Positions 9,002-19,027 of a stretch of DNA of 64,000 nt are shown here, piece by piece. Numbering within the stretch: the first letter of the stretch is position 1; the number at the start of each line of letters is the position of its first letter. Origin of the DNA: Methylomonas sp. (GTDB lineage Bacteria; Pseudomonadota; Gammaproteobacteria; Methylococcales; Methylomonadaceae); assembly GCA_002928965.1 (NCBI GenBank), contig PERU01000002.1:154335-218334 (forward strand), in the 5' to 3' direction. The position numbers were made by a program, and so were the translations under genes. The notes beneath the pieces are model-generated. The model saw only the letters and a program-made list of their open reading frames with translations. It had not been told where the DNA came from and searched no databases.

Positions 9002-10273
9002 ATGCGCGATATAGCCATTACCCTTATAGTGATGATAGGGTGTTTTTATACTTTCAAGAAACCATACATTGGCGTTCTTTTATGGTCTTGGCTTAGCTAT
9101 ATGAATCCGCATAGAATGGCTTACGGGTTTGCATACTCTATGCCTTATGCTCAAGTAACAGCTATTGTATTATTGCTCGCTACATTTTTTACTAAACAAA
9201 AACAAGCTTTGCCTTTAAATAGCATTACCCTGCCATGGATATTATTCATCAGCTTCATGGGTGTAACGACATTATTTGCATTTTATCCAGATTATGCGTT
9301 AATTCAATGCATCAAAGTTGTGAAAATACAATTAATTGTATTTTTAACAATGTTATTGATAACGGATTTTGAGAAGTTGAAGCAGTTGATTTGGGTAATT
9401 GTATTTTCTATTGGATATTTTAGCGTAAAAGGTGGAGTTTTTACGTTATTGACAGGAGGTGGATATAGAGTTTGGGGGCCTCCTGAAAGTTTCATCGAAG
9501 ATAATAATGGATTGGCTATTGCGGTGTTAATGATTATCCCGCTTATGATTTTTCTAAGGCAAACTTCTGACAAGCGATGGGTAAAACATGGTTTAACATT
9601 CGCAATAATCACTAGCTTATTTACTGTTGTAGGCTCTCAATCTAGAGGTGCATTATTAGCCATCATTGCTGTTGGTGGGTTTTATTGGTTAAAGACAGAA
9701 GGTAAGATAGTTTCTGGTTTTTTCATTGCTATATTAGCAATAGTGATAATGGCGTTTATGCCGGAATCCTGGTATACGCGTATGGATACTATTAACACTT
9801 ATGAAGAAGATGCATCAGCAATGGGTAGGCTGAATGCATGGGAATACGCATACAATGCGGCAAACCATAATATTCTAGGTATGGGTTTCGAGTCTTGGTC
9901 GGAAATTACCTTTGCAATGTATGCGCCTGACCCTTTAGATGTCCATGCAGCACACAGTATATATTTTACTGTCCTAGCTGATCATGGGTGGCTTGGATTG
10001 AGTATGTTTTTGTCTATATTTTTTATGACTTGGCGAACACTTTCAGAGGTTGTAAAAAATACAAAAGAGTTAGGAGATCTTAGAGACATTAATTTATTGG
10101 CTAGAATGTTACAGGTCGGGTTAATTGCCTATATGGTAGGTGGGGCTTTTTTAAGTTTATCTTATTTTGATTTGCCGTGGCATTTGATTAGTTTTGTTGT
10201 GCTTATTGAAAAATACCTTAATCAGTCACTAGCAAATAATGCTGACTCTCAAAAGACTGCAAAATACTATTAA
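9002..10273 (+). CDS. O-antigen ligase-like protein, exosortase A-associated type
   Basis: A 423-residue inner-membrane protein with about eleven membrane segments. The N-terminal part (GVLLWSWLSYMNPHR) and the later periplasmic loop with HAAHS match my memory of the putative O-glycosylation ligases found in exosortase A clusters. The family belongs to the Wzy/WaaL class, which transfers or polymerises lipid-linked glycans at the periplasmic face. No strong ribosome site is visible. The gene lies two bases before the flippase gene. Whether it polymerises exopolysaccharide or glycosylates protein cannot be told from sequence. Confidence 0.83.
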   Translation: MRDIAITLIVMIGCFYTFKKPYIGVLLWSWLSYMNPHRMAYGFAYSMPYAQVTAIVLLLATFFTKQKQALPLNSITLPWILFISFMGVTTLFAFYPDYALIQCIKVVKIQLIVFLTMLLITDFEKLKQLIWVIVFSIGYFSVKGGVFTLLTGGGYRVWGPPESFIEDNNGLAIAVLMIIPLMIFLRQTSDKRWVKHGLTFAIITSLFTVVGSQSRGALLAIIAVGGFYWLKTEGKIVSGFFIAILAIVIMAFMPESWYTRMDTINTYEEDASAMGRLNAWEYAYNAANHNILGMGFESWSEITFAMYAPDPLDVHAAHSIYFTVLADHGWLGLSMFLSIFFMTWRTLSEVVKNTKELGDLRDINLLARMLQVGLIAYMVGGAFLSLSYFDLPWHLISFVVLIEKYLNQSLANNADSQKTAKYY

Positions 10274-10275
10274 TT

Positions 10276-11739
10276 ATGGAAAATATCTCTAATAAAATGG
10301 CAAAAGGCGCAGCCTGGATGGTCGGCTTTAAAATGGTAGAGCGAGGCATCGGTCTTGTCAGTACCATAGTATTGGCGCGTTTACTTGAGCCGGGAGATTT
10401 TGGCTTGGTTGCCATGGCCACAGCTTTCTTAGGCCTGCTGGCATTATTAACCAGTTTCAGTTTTGATGTCGCCTTAATTCAAAAACAGGATGCCGACAGG
10501 CATTTATACGACACCGCCTGGACTTTCAACGTCATTTTTGGATTGTTGTTGTCATTGACACTGGCGATTTCCGCGATACCACTTGCTGAGTTTTACAATG
10601 AAGCGCGGCTAGAAAAAATACTCTATGTCTTAGCGTTTAGTACCTTTGTGGGAGGGTTCGGAAATATAGGCCCGGTAGCATTTAGAAAAGACCTGCAATT
10701 CCACAAGGAGTTTTATTTTTTACTGGCCAAGAAACTGATGGGGTTTACCGTGTGCATGGTATTGGCATTTACCTTGCGCAATTATTGGGCTTTGGTGTGG
10801 GGAACTTTCGCAGGCAATATGTTGGCGTTATTGCTTAGTTATAAAGTGCATCCATATCGCCCCCGTTTTTGTCTCAGCGGCCGTAAGGAATTATTTGGTT
10901 TTTCTATGTGGCTGTTTATTAATAACACTATATTTTTTAGTTATCACCGCACGGCCGACTTTATAATCAGCAAGGTTCTGGGCAGTCACGCACTCGGGGT
11001 TTATACCATCGCCTATGAACTATCCAATTTGCCAACTACCGAATTGGTCGCCCCGATCAATCGCGCGGTGCTCCCTGGTTATTCTAAAATGGCTAATGAT
11101 CCTGCCGCCATGCGCCAAGGTTTTTTGAATGTCTTGTCGATGATTGCCTTATGCGCAATACCGGCTGGAGTGGGAATTGCCTTGGTTGCAGATTTAATGG
11201 TTACTGTGGTATTAGGCGATAAATGGCGCGAGGCAATACCTTTAATCCAGATGCTCGCTGTATCCGGTGTGGTTGTAGCACTACAAACCAATACAGGTTC
11301 GCTGTATATGGCGTTAGGAAAGCCGCGTTATTTAACGATGTTATCGTTATTTCATGTTTTTATACTATTTATTCCGCTTTTAATCATTTTGTTAAATCAG
11401 AACGGCTTAATAGGTATAGCCGAAGCTTATTTGCTGAGTAACCTTACTATTTGGCCAATAAATTATTTTATCGTTTCACGTCTGATAAAATTAAAATGGT
11501 CAGCTATGCTTTCCGTATTATGGAGACCTTTTTTAGCTTGCGGCCTTATGGTTCTAAGTTTTCTTTATGCTAGGGAGATTATACCAGCAAATATGATTCA
11601 CCTAGATTCAATCCGTTTACTGTTTGACGTGGGTTTCGGTGCGTTTACTTACATAAGCAGTATTTTAATTTTTTGGTCGTTAAGTCGGTTTCCAGACGGA
11701 GCAGAAAGATTTGTAATTCGAAAGTTAAAATTGATTTAG
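10276..11739 (+). CDS. Wzx-type polysaccharide flippase (MATE/PST family)
   Basis: A 487-residue protein with twelve or more membrane segments and the N-terminal pattern KGAAWMVGFKMVERGIGL typical of the polysaccharide transporter family. It also has the LARLLEPGDFGLVAMA stretch common in WzxC-like exporters. The role is to flip undecaprenyl-linked repeat units across the inner membrane. It is directly behind the O-ligase and followed after 82 AT-rich bases by the WbsX-like gene. Confidence 0.86.
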   Translation: MENISNKMAKGAAWMVGFKMVERGIGLVSTIVLARLLEPGDFGLVAMATAFLGLLALLTSFSFDVALIQKQDADRHLYDTAWTFNVIFGLLLSLTLAISAIPLAEFYNEARLEKILYVLAFSTFVGGFGNIGPVAFRKDLQFHKEFYFLLAKKLMGFTVCMVLAFTLRNYWALVWGTFAGNMLALLLSYKVHPYRPRFCLSGRKELFGFSMWLFINNTIFFSYHRTADFIISKVLGSHALGVYTIAYELSNLPTTELVAPINRAVLPGYSKMANDPAAMRQGFLNVLSMIALCAIPAGVGIALVADLMVTVVLGDKWREAIPLIQMLAVSGVVVALQTNTGSLYMALGKPRYLTMLSLFHVFILFIPLLIILLNQNGLIGIAEAYLLSNLTIWPINYFIVSRLIKLKWSAMLSVLWRPFLACGLMVLSFLYAREIIPANMIHLDSIRLLFDVGFGAFTYISSILIFWSLSRFPDGAERFVIRKLKLI

Positions 11740-11821
11740 ATTTTTTAAATAGTTTTAATCAGTTTCTAAATCGGAAAAACATTGATCATCTAATAATATA
11801 ATTAATTTGGATTTTTGAAAA

Positions 11822-12895
11822 ATGAAAAAAGCACGTGTCATTGCTCTTTATTTGCCACAGTTTCATCCTATTCCTGAAAACGATGAATGGTGGGGAGTTG
11901 GCTTTACTGAATGGACAAATACAGCAAAAGCTAAACCGTTATTCAAGGACCATTATCAGCCTCATGTACCTAGTGATTTAGGATTTTATGATTTAAGAGT
12001 ATCAGAAACAAGACATGATCAAGCTGAGTTAGCAAAGGCATATGGTATAGAAGGATTTTGTTATTATCACTATTGGTTTGCAGGTGAGCGTTTGTTGGAA
12101 AGGCCATTTAATGAAGTCCTTGCAAGTGGATCACCTGATTTTCCATTTTGTTTATGTTGGGCGAATCAGACTTGGTCTGGAATTTGGCATGGTGCACCTA
12201 ATAGAATTTTGAAAGAACAGACATATCCTGGTAAAGAAGATCACATAAAGCATTTTCAGTATTTATTAAATGCATTTAAGGACGATAGATATATAAAGGT
12301 GGATGGCAAACCTTTTTTTGCTATATTTAAACCTGAAGAAATTCCTAATATAAAAGATGTTCTTGCATTATGGAGAAGTCTTGCAGTCGAATCTGGATTA
12401 GAAGGCATTCATTTTGTTGGCGTAGGTAGTGCAGCTTTGGGCGATAATTGGAAACCAGAATCACTTGGTTTTGATGCTTCTTTTACGCCTAGACTTCCTG
12501 CAAAAGAAGACTGGGTATCAAGAAGAAATATTATAAATTGGCTTTATTTTCAATGGAAGAAACTTAAAGGTTATCCATCAGTCCATGATCATAATAAAGT
12601 AATTCATGAAATACTACCAAAGAGTGTTGATGGGGTTGTTGATTACCCATGTATTATTCCAAATTGGGATAATACTCCAAGAAGCGGAAAGAATGGTTTG
12701 GTGTTGACTAATTCAACTCCAGAATTATTAAAACTTCAAATTAAAAAATCGTTAGAGATTCTTGACGATTATTCAGTGTCAAACAAAATTATCATATTGA
12801 AGTCATGGAATGAGTGGGCGGAAGGAAATTATGTTGAACCTGATTTGAAGTACGGAAGGTCTTATTTAGAAGCAATCAAGGAAGAGATTTCTTGA
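11822..12895 (+). CDS. WbsX-like glycan biosynthesis protein (GH99-like domain)
   Basis: A 357-residue soluble protein with YLPQFHPIPEND at the start and GFTEWTNT soon after, then FCYYHYWF and ILKSWNEWAEG near the end. These are the hallmarks of the WbsX family, which has a fold related to glycoside hydrolase family 99 and is regularly found in O-antigen and capsule clusters. It is annotated as a glycosyltransferase or a processing enzyme; the reaction is not settled. Base composition is clearly AT-richer than the suf or pterin genes, suggesting acquisition with the glycan cluster. Confidence 0.83.
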   Translation: MKKARVIALYLPQFHPIPENDEWWGVGFTEWTNTAKAKPLFKDHYQPHVPSDLGFYDLRVSETRHDQAELAKAYGIEGFCYYHYWFAGERLLERPFNEVLASGSPDFPFCLCWANQTWSGIWHGAPNRILKEQTYPGKEDHIKHFQYLLNAFKDDRYIKVDGKPFFAIFKPEEIPNIKDVLALWRSLAVESGLEGIHFVGVGSAALGDNWKPESLGFDASFTPRLPAKEDWVSRRNIINWLYFQWKKLKGYPSVHDHNKVIHEILPKSVDGVVDYPCIIPNWDNTPRSGKNGLVLTNSTPELLKLQIKKSLEILDDYSVSNKIIILKSWNEWAEGNYVEPDLKYGRSYLEAIKEEIS

Positions 12896-12923
12896 TATTT
12901 TATTAATTAAAATAAATTTATTT

Positions 12924-13580
12924 ATGAATTCTGATTTGTATGATAGCAAAACAGCCGAAAATTATTTCTCTAATCCTAGAAAAGAAATGCTCGTTTTTTT
13001 ACCCGAAAAGTGCACTCGATTGTTAGATGTGGGTTGTGGAGGCGGAGATTTCGGTGCGTTGGTAAAGGCAGAAAAAAAAGCTGAGGTATGGGGTGTCGAT
13101 TTGAGCTCTCGAGCCATTGAATCAGCTATAGGCAAACTGGATCATGCGATTTTGGGGGAGTTCTCGCCGGCCACAGCTTTGCCTGATAATTATTTTGATG
13201 TAATTACCTTTAATGACAGTCTTGAACATTTTCCCGACCCGATGCCTGCACTGCAATTATGCAAAGCTAAATTAGCGCCAGGTGGCTGTATTATTTGTTC
13301 GCTACCGAATGTGCGGTATATCGACAACGTTATGCATTTTCTTATTGATATGGATTGGAAATATCAAGATGCAGGGATTTTGGATTATACACATTTAAGA
13401 TTTTTTACCAAAAAGAGCATGGAACGTTGGTTTGTTGATGCTGGATACAAGATTGAATCTATTACCGGTATTAAGCCGCATTATTGGTCAGGAAAAAAAA
13501 TATTTTTGCTTCGTTTGTTTTTTGGAAAATATGTAGAAGATATGAAATATCTTAATTATGTAGTTATTGCAAAACTTTAA
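12924..13580 (+). CDS. SAM-dependent methyltransferase (class I)
   Basis: A 218-residue protein with the SAM-binding motif LLDVGCGGGDFG near residue 32, then ITFNDSLEHFPDP and LAPGGCIICSLPN, the usual post-motifs of Methyltransf_11/23 proteins. It probably methylates a sugar or lipid-linked intermediate of the exopolysaccharide. Its stop codon overlaps the start of the next glycosyltransferase by one base (TAATG), implying translational coupling. Confidence 0.82.
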   Translation: MNSDLYDSKTAENYFSNPRKEMLVFLPEKCTRLLDVGCGGGDFGALVKAEKKAEVWGVDLSSRAIESAIGKLDHAILGEFSPATALPDNYFDVITFNDSLEHFPDPMPALQLCKAKLAPGGCIICSLPNVRYIDNVMHFLIDMDWKYQDAGILDYTHLRFFTKKSMERWFVDAGYKIESITGIKPHYWSGKKIFLLRLFFGKYVEDMKYLNYVVIAKL

Positions 13581-14761
13581 TGCTTAATATGAATGATGTT
13601 TCACGAACATGGCTATTTATCTTGCCATGGGATATAGGTTATCCAGGGGGTGTTAATCAGGTTGTTGTTAATTTAATTAATACCTTTCAAAAAACACGAA
13701 CTATTCAGCCAAAACTGCTTATTGATCAAGCCGAAGGCGGTATAAATAATGTAGCCAATATATCTATTGATTATTTCCCATTAACAAATCCTTGTTGGTC
13801 ATCAGGTTGTTTTGGTATTTTAAAATATTTAGTCAAGCTACCTTTTTTATTTTTTCGCTTGCACCGATATATTGGCAAAGGTGTCAAATGTATTAATGCT
13901 CATTACCCTTCACTCAATATCATTAATTTTGTTCTGTATAAAAAAATTGGTTTTTATACAGGGAGAATCATTTTATCCTTCCATGGTACCGACATTGTCT
14001 CAATAAAAAAAACTACTGGACTTGAAAAATTCTTGTGGGATTTTATTTTTAGAAATGTCGACTTCATGGTCTGCTGCTCGCATAAGTTGGCTGACGAATT
14101 GATTGAGTATATCGATAGTTCAACGATCACTCATAAAATAAAGGTTATACATAATGGTATTGACGAACAGATTATGAATAATAGTCTCGTCAATACCGAT
14201 CGATTACCAAGTGAGATTGGAAAGTCACGTTTTATTTTAAATGTTGCCACGTTCGAACATAAAAAAGGCCAGGATATACTTATTCGCGCATTTGATAAAA
14301 TAAAATCATCAAGCCCAGTAAAGCTTGTTTTGATAGGTCGCAGTAGCTATGAGTTAGTTAAATATCATCAATTAGTTCAGCAATTGGATTGTGAGACCGA
14401 TGTTATTTTTATTGAAAACTTGAATCATCAAGCTGTTTTAAGTTTTTTTCAACGAGCCGATATTTTTTGCTTGCCCTCACGTTACGAACCATTTGGTATT
14501 GTATTATTGGAAGCAGGTTTTTTTTCTTGCCCGGTAATTGCGTCCAATGTAGGCGGCATACCTGAAATTATAGAGGACGGATACGATGGCTATCTTGTCG
14601 AGCCAGAAAATGTCGATGAATTAGCCAATCAGCTTGAAAATTTACTGAATGATAATGACATGGCAAAGCTGATGGGGGAACGATTAAAAAATAAGGTAAC
14701 CAGTATTTATACATGGGATGTTGCTTCATCCAAATATTCCAACTTATTACACGAGAATTAG
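13580..14761 (+). CDS. Glycosyltransferase family 4 (GT-B fold)
   Basis: A 393-residue GT-B enzyme. The N-terminus has PGGVNQVV, the glycine-rich donor/acceptor loop of this family. The C-terminal donor-binding domain has RADIFCLPSRYEPFGIVLLEAG, with the E-x7-E type motif, and GGIPEII. It adds a sugar from a nucleotide donor to the growing lipid-linked unit on the cytoplasmic face. It ends the forward block and is convergent with the TPR gene. The linkage and sugar cannot be inferred. Confidence 0.85.
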   Translation: MLNMNDVSRTWLFILPWDIGYPGGVNQVVVNLINTFQKTRTIQPKLLIDQAEGGINNVANISIDYFPLTNPCWSSGCFGILKYLVKLPFLFFRLHRYIGKGVKCINAHYPSLNIINFVLYKKIGFYTGRIILSFHGTDIVSIKKTTGLEKFLWDFIFRNVDFMVCCSHKLADELIEYIDSSTITHKIKVIHNGIDEQIMNNSLVNTDRLPSEIGKSRFILNVATFEHKKGQDILIRAFDKIKSSSPVKLVLIGRSSYELVKYHQLVQQLDCETDVIFIENLNHQAVLSFFQRADIFCLPSRYEPFGIVLLEAGFFSCPVIASNVGGIPEIIEDGYDGYLVEPENVDELANQLENLLNDNDMAKLMGERLKNKVTSIYTWDVASSKYSNLLHEN

Positions 14762-14788
14762 GTGTATCCGAAATGACATATTACATTA

Positions 14789-15454
14789 TTAATCGTTCCA
14801 AACACCTAATTTCTCTAGCTTTTGTTTCAACCCTTTAGGTGTATCTCTTCGCTTGTATGCAATTTTTGCGTATTTTACAGCATCTTCATAACGCTTCATA
14901 TCAATGAGCAAAAGACTATAAGAATAGGAGAACTTAGCATTTTCCGGGTCTAGTTTTAAGGCTTTTTCGTAGTATTCAATAGCTTTTTCAATAAAACCTA
15001 TTTTATGAAGATAGTGACCATATAAGGAATTATTTACGGCGTCTTGAGGGCTAAAATGAAGTGCGCGTTGAATATAGCATTCCGCAGGTGACTGCAGTTT
15101 GCCAGATCTGAGTTTGTTTTTTACTTCCAGTTGAAACCGGATTACGGATAACAGTGCTCGGTGATGATTTGGCCATGCCCTGAGAGTGTAGTCCAGATCT
15201 TGGAGAAGGTTTCCTGCATTACCTTTGATTAAATTTTCAACCTCGTATGTAAAGTGAGCTGTTTCTACCAGTTCGAGTTCTTTCTTAAAGTGGCTTTTTT
15301 GTAAATAATCGAAAGGCCCGTACCCTTGTGCCCCACCTGAACAGGCATTATTATTTAAATCATTTCCAACCCATGGTGCTGAAGCAGATTGAGCGCTCTG
15401 AGTATAAAAAATTATGAATATTTGTAAAAGTGAATAAAGTAATGTCAACTTCAT
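14789..15454 (-). CDS. TPR-repeat protein, exported
   Basis: A 221-residue protein with a signal peptide (about residues 1-23, ending QSAQSASA) and at least two tetratricopeptide repeats near the C-terminus (IEKAIEYYEKALKLDPENA and the following unit). TPR proteins scaffold complexes; in exopolysaccharide loci they often assist export or polymerisation. It overlaps the preceding glycosyltransferase by four bases (ATGA) and is last in the reverse block. The annotation as periplasmic is inference from the signal peptide. Confidence 0.72.
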   Translation of the reverse strand: MKLTLLYSLLQIFIIFYTQSAQSASAPWVGNDLNNNACSGGAQGYGPFDYLQKSHFKKELELVETAHFTYEVENLIKGNAGNLLQDLDYTLRAWPNHHRALLSVIRFQLEVKNKLRSGKLQSPAECYIQRALHFSPQDAVNNSLYGHYLHKIGFIEKAIEYYEKALKLDPENAKFSYSYSLLLIDMKRYEDAVKYAKIAYKRRDTPKGLKQKLEKLGVWND

Positions 15455-16455
15455 AATAAAATTTTACGTTTTAAGTAGTTCAGTAGATTTAATGGAATAT
15501 TTAATAAAAACTGCGGATGTAGCGAGAAGTACTTAAGTAAGATTGTTAGATTTAATTTTCCACTGCTCTTGATTATATGGAATAGCGATGATAAGAATGT
15601 TTCTTCTATAGTTTTAATTTTGTTTGTTAGGTACTTCTTAGAGTATTCTGAAGTATTGAATTCTTGAAGAATTATTTTTCTATATTTGGTTTCGTAGAAC
15701 ATTAACTCTAAGCTTTCCGGTGTGCCATATTGTGTTCCGCTGTATATATTTACTCCTTTTCCGCAAATAACTTCTGGTTTTGATGAAAATGCTATTTTAT
15801 TATTTTCTTGACAGAATGATAGCCAAAATAAATAGTCTTCACCGGCTTTTATCAAGTCTTCTCTAAAACGCAGGGTTGGATTGGCTTGGTATCGATAAAC
15901 CACCGAAGGTGTTCCAATTATATTCCCTACGATTATTTGCTCAGCCATATCACCTGTATAGTGGTGCAGAAATGAACAGCCAAGCAATATATGTGGATGC
16001 TCATCTATATTAATTCTTTTTGCTCGATTAAAAGCTGAAATGTCCTGCCCAAGTTGATAAATGTCTGAGAAATAAAAATCATAGCCAGCTTCTAATGCGG
16101 CTACTGCATTTTCTATATGATCTGGAGTCCATTCATCGTCAGAGTCTAAAAATGCTACATAGCAAGTATCATGGGTTATTGAATCCAGCCCTTTGTTGCG
16201 CGCACCTGCTGGTCCAGCGTTTTTTTGTCTTATAATTTTTAATGGAATCTTAGCGTCGTTCTGGCTTTGGCAAACTTCTTCATTTGCGTCAATTGGTGAC
16301 TCGTCATCCACAATAATAATTTCTAAGGAATATTTATATGTCTGATTGTAAACAGAGTTTAGGCATCTACCCAAAATGCCTTCTTCTTTTTGATAATAAG
16401 GAATTATGACGGAGATTTTTGGCGGTGTTTGTTTAAGGGAAATGATGTTAGTCAT
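15451..16455 (-). CDS. Glycosyltransferase family 2
   Basis: A 334-residue GT-A enzyme with the N-terminal KISVIIPYYQKEEGI pattern, EIIIVDDESPID for nucleotide binding, and the metal-binding AFLDSDDEW (DxD-like) near residue 100. It transfers a sugar from a nucleotide donor during repeat-unit assembly. It lies five bases after another GT2 gene in the same operon. AT-rich. Specificity unknown. Confidence 0.85.
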   Translation of the reverse strand: MTNIISLKQTPPKISVIIPYYQKEEGILGRCLNSVYNQTYKYSLEIIIVDDESPIDANEEVCQSQNDAKIPLKIIRQKNAGPAGARNKGLDSITHDTCYVAFLDSDDEWTPDHIENAVAALEAGYDFYFSDIYQLGQDISAFNRAKRINIDEHPHILLGCSFLHHYTGDMAEQIIVGNIIGTPSVVYRYQANPTLRFREDLIKAGEDYLFWLSFCQENNKIAFSSKPEVICGKGVNIYSGTQYGTPESLELMFYETKYRKIILQEFNTSEYSKKYLTNKIKTIEETFLSSLFHIIKSSGKLNLTILLKYFSLHPQFLLNIPLNLLNYLKRKILL

Positions 16456-16460
16456 TAAGG

Positions 16461-17372
16461 TTACCTTTTAATGTCAAGGACGCATCTGACAAAATACGTT
16501 TTAAGGTAGTTCAGGTTTGTGGGGTCTAATTTAATTGCTTGTCTAAAAAAAGGCTCAGCGGCTTTGTTATCATTATCATGCGTGATTCTTTGATAGCCAC
16601 GCCCAAATAATTCCGAGGCAAGTTTCTGTTTGATTCCTGGTAGATTTCTCCATTTTTCCTTACTTAAATGATGTTTCTGGATTGAGAGAATTTCAGTGTT
16701 TAATTCGCGAATATTATCTGATCCTGAAATTGTATCAGGCGACTCGTATACTGATCCTAAAGGGCCTGGTATGTGGAAAAAATCGAATTGTTCGGCAATT
16801 CGTAGCCACATGTCGTAATCTGCTGCAATTTTATAATTGGTCTCAAAAAAACCTAACGTATCGTGAATTGACTTTCTCCACATTGGTTGACCACCAGTCA
16901 TGCACCTAAGAATGAGTTCTTCAGGCGCATAATTAGGTAAGTGTCGAATATTTGCCGCTCGCTTTTGACATTGTTCAAATGTTTCATTTTCAATTGTGCT
17001 GATATATTGCTCGGAATAGACTAACCCTATTTCTGACCTGTTTTCCAATGTATTCGCCATAATTTCCATGAAATTGGGACTATGTCTATCATCCGTGTTG
17101 GCATTGGTTAGATATTTGCCTTTGGCAATATGTATAGCGCGATTCCAAGCAGTGTAAAGAGGTTCTCTTTCTGTTCTAATTAAAGTGATTTGTTTATGTT
17201 TTTTAGCAAAACTTTCGCAAATCGCGCTTTCATTTTGAGTAGAACCGCTATCTATTATTAATATTTCTAACTCATCAAATATCGTTTGTGCAATTAAATC
17301 TTCAATACAACCCTTTATGAATATTTCAGCATTATAGGTTGATACAATTGCTGTGATTAATGGTTGTGACAA
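16461..17372 (-). CDS. Glycosyltransferase family 2
   Basis: A 303-residue GT-A enzyme: ITAIVSTYNAE at the start, LEILIIDSGST, and the metal-binding NANTDDRH region near residue 90. The C-terminal 45 residues contain AEPFFRQAIKLDPTN, which looks like a single TPR-type helix pair appended to the catalytic domain. It sits between a methyltransferase and a second GT2 in one reverse operon. Confidence 0.84.
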   Translation of the reverse strand: MSQPLITAIVSTYNAEIFIKGCIEDLIAQTIFDELEILIIDSGSTQNESAICESFAKKHKQITLIRTEREPLYTAWNRAIHIAKGKYLTNANTDDRHSPNFMEIMANTLENRSEIGLVYSEQYISTIENETFEQCQKRAANIRHLPNYAPEELILRCMTGGQPMWRKSIHDTLGFFETNYKIAADYDMWLRIAEQFDFFHIPGPLGSVYESPDTISGSDNIRELNTEILSIQKHHLSKEKWRNLPGIKQKLASELFGRGYQRITHDNDNKAAEPFFRQAIKLDPTNLNYLKTYFVRCVLDIKR

Positions 17373-17397
17373 GATGTGGCTCCGAGTAAGTTAAATT

Positions 17398-18024
17398 TTA
17401 TTTTGTGGCTTCCAGATTTAAACTTATTGGCATTTTTTTATCTGCAACTGTTATATATCGTCCTGACCAATCTGGTAGCGAGTGCAAGTGATCTTTGCCA
17501 AAGGTCCATTCTTCTACAGTTTTGAATCCAGCTTCTAATAATATATTAGTTAAAGACACATTATTGAAAGTTGTAAAATGAAAATTGAATGGGTAATCCT
17601 GTCCTCCAAACAAAGGTGGTAATATGAAGTTTACATTATTATTCTGTTCTCGATAAATATTTATAATTAAATCGAAATCAGGCACTGATAGGCATAGTTT
17701 CCCTTGTGGTTGTAGCGCTCTTAACCATTCTCGTAAAATTGCAAGTGTTTGAGAACGTGGGAAATGCTCCAGCGTGTGCGAGGAGTAAATAAACTTAATG
17801 CTATTGTCTTTAAATTGTTTAAGATTGGTGATGGATTGCACAAAATGCACATGAGGATAGTCTATTCCATCAATATTAATGAAACCGGGGTGATCTATAT
17901 GCCCGCAGCCTAGGTGAATATAATATTCGCCTTCTGGAATAGGTTTGGGATTGACGATGCGCAGTATTCGACCTATAAATTGCCGGACATAAAACTTGGC
18001 TTTCAAATAAGTATTGTCAATCAT
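17398..18024 (-). CDS. SAM-dependent methyltransferase-like protein
   Basis: A 208-residue protein related to the class I methyltransferases of glycan clusters. The SAM-site region reads YIHLGCGHIDHPGFINID, and FIYSSHTLEHFPR and LRALQPQGKLCLSVPDFD follow, as in Methyltransf_11-like proteins. The glycine loop is shorter than in classical enzymes (LGCG only), which is common in this subgroup. Probably decorates a sugar of the repeat unit. 25 bases separate it from the next gene of the operon. Confidence 0.75.
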   Translation of the reverse strand: MIDNTYLKAKFYVRQFIGRILRIVNPKPIPEGEYYIHLGCGHIDHPGFINIDGIDYPHVHFVQSITNLKQFKDNSIKFIYSSHTLEHFPRSQTLAILREWLRALQPQGKLCLSVPDFDLIINIYREQNNNVNFILPPLFGGQDYPFNFHFTTFNNVSLTNILLEAGFKTVEEWTFGKDHLHSLPDWSGRYITVADKKMPISLNLEATK

Positions 18025-18050
18025 GGTGTGCTTTTATATAGATGAGTTTT

Positions 18051-19025
18051 TTAGGTTACTCGTTTATTTATATGAAAAAGCATTCTGATTTCTTCACTCC
18101 ATTTCGTATGCCAATCCATTACCTTCCCATAAAACTCAATTTTCTCGACTAATTGATTGTCAAAAATATATTGAAATGCATCCTGCCGCATTAGCATGGC
18201 CGGTGAGGATGTGGTTATGCTTTCGTCATATGTTGTTTTCAAAATAATTAGGGTTCGATTATCCTTGATGCATAGGTCTGTGGCGACTAATTTGTCGTCA
18301 TAGCAATATTGAAATATCAGTGTATTATTCGTTTGGCTGAAATTCTTCAGCATGTCGCGATAAAACTTCCCCTGATTATTTTCTATGTGAATTGCGGTCC
18401 CGCCTGTGCTTTTCCATCCAGCGGATTCGAGTTGACCGTAAGCGACTATCGCGGCTTCTATATCCTCTGATGCCTGGATTATCCTCAATGTGGTTTTAAC
18501 CCCTTCTCGTTCCAATCGATTTCTTTGTCGATTGAGATTCTGCCGTAGATTTTTACCACGTTGCGACCAGTAGTCGGTAAAACTGCCGTCAAGGGTTACT
18601 CGCGCCGTCTGAATGTAGTCGAGTGTGCTTAAGCCTTTTTCGTGATGCGGGCGAGGTAATAGGTCGGGGTCTTGCTGGGTAACGCCGACTAATAAGCAAG
18701 GAAACGGCAACGATTTTCGTAAGTTTGCCAGTAATATGGCTGTGGAGATTTCGGTATTTTGTAGCCATAAACCGACCGGGGCTTGCGAAGGTTGAAGGGT
18801 TTCCCAAACGGCAAATTTTGGTTTGGTCAGGATGGTCAAGGCTTCGGGGTGCTCAAGCCGACTACCATAGACGGCGAGTTTTTCTTTTCCCGAACTAAAG
18901 TACTCAAGCAGTGGGGATACGAAGTCGCTGCTTAACAAGGGTGAGTCGGCCCCTTGACAGTTTAAGTCATCCCAGCTTTGGCGGAATTCTTTAAAACGGG
19001 TTATTGGGTAGAAATGCCAGGTCAT
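18051..19025 (-). CDS. GNAT-type acyltransferase (FemAB/BioF2-like)
   Basis: A 324-residue protein of the double-GNAT class. The conserved central part is WSQRGKNLRQNLNRQRNRLE, then AGWKSTGGTAI and FYRDMLKNF, the pattern of the Acetyltransf_6 proteins common in exosortase A and other exopolysaccharide loci. It follows the aminotransferase gene by two bases. A reasonable inference is that the aminotransferase makes an amino sugar and this enzyme acylates the new amine. The substrate is not shown by sequence. Confidence 0.72.
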   Translation of the reverse strand: MTWHFYPITRFKEFRQSWDDLNCQGADSPLLSSDFVSPLLEYFSSGKEKLAVYGSRLEHPEALTILTKPKFAVWETLQPSQAPVGLWLQNTEISTAILLANLRKSLPFPCLLVGVTQQDPDLLPRPHHEKGLSTLDYIQTARVTLDGSFTDYWSQRGKNLRQNLNRQRNRLEREGVKTTLRIIQASEDIEAAIVAYGQLESAGWKSTGGTAIHIENNQGKFYRDMLKNFSQTNNTLIFQYCYDDKLVATDLCIKDNRTLIILKTTYDESITTSSPAMLMRQDAFQYIFDNQLVEKIEFYGKVMDWHTKWSEEIRMLFHINKRVT

Positions 19026-19027
19026 GA

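Noticed and set aside
14756..14811. AATTAGGTGT / ACACCTAATT inverted repeat between convergent genes
   Set aside because: Arms lie in the ends of both coding regions with a 36-base loop and no T-run; may be chance.
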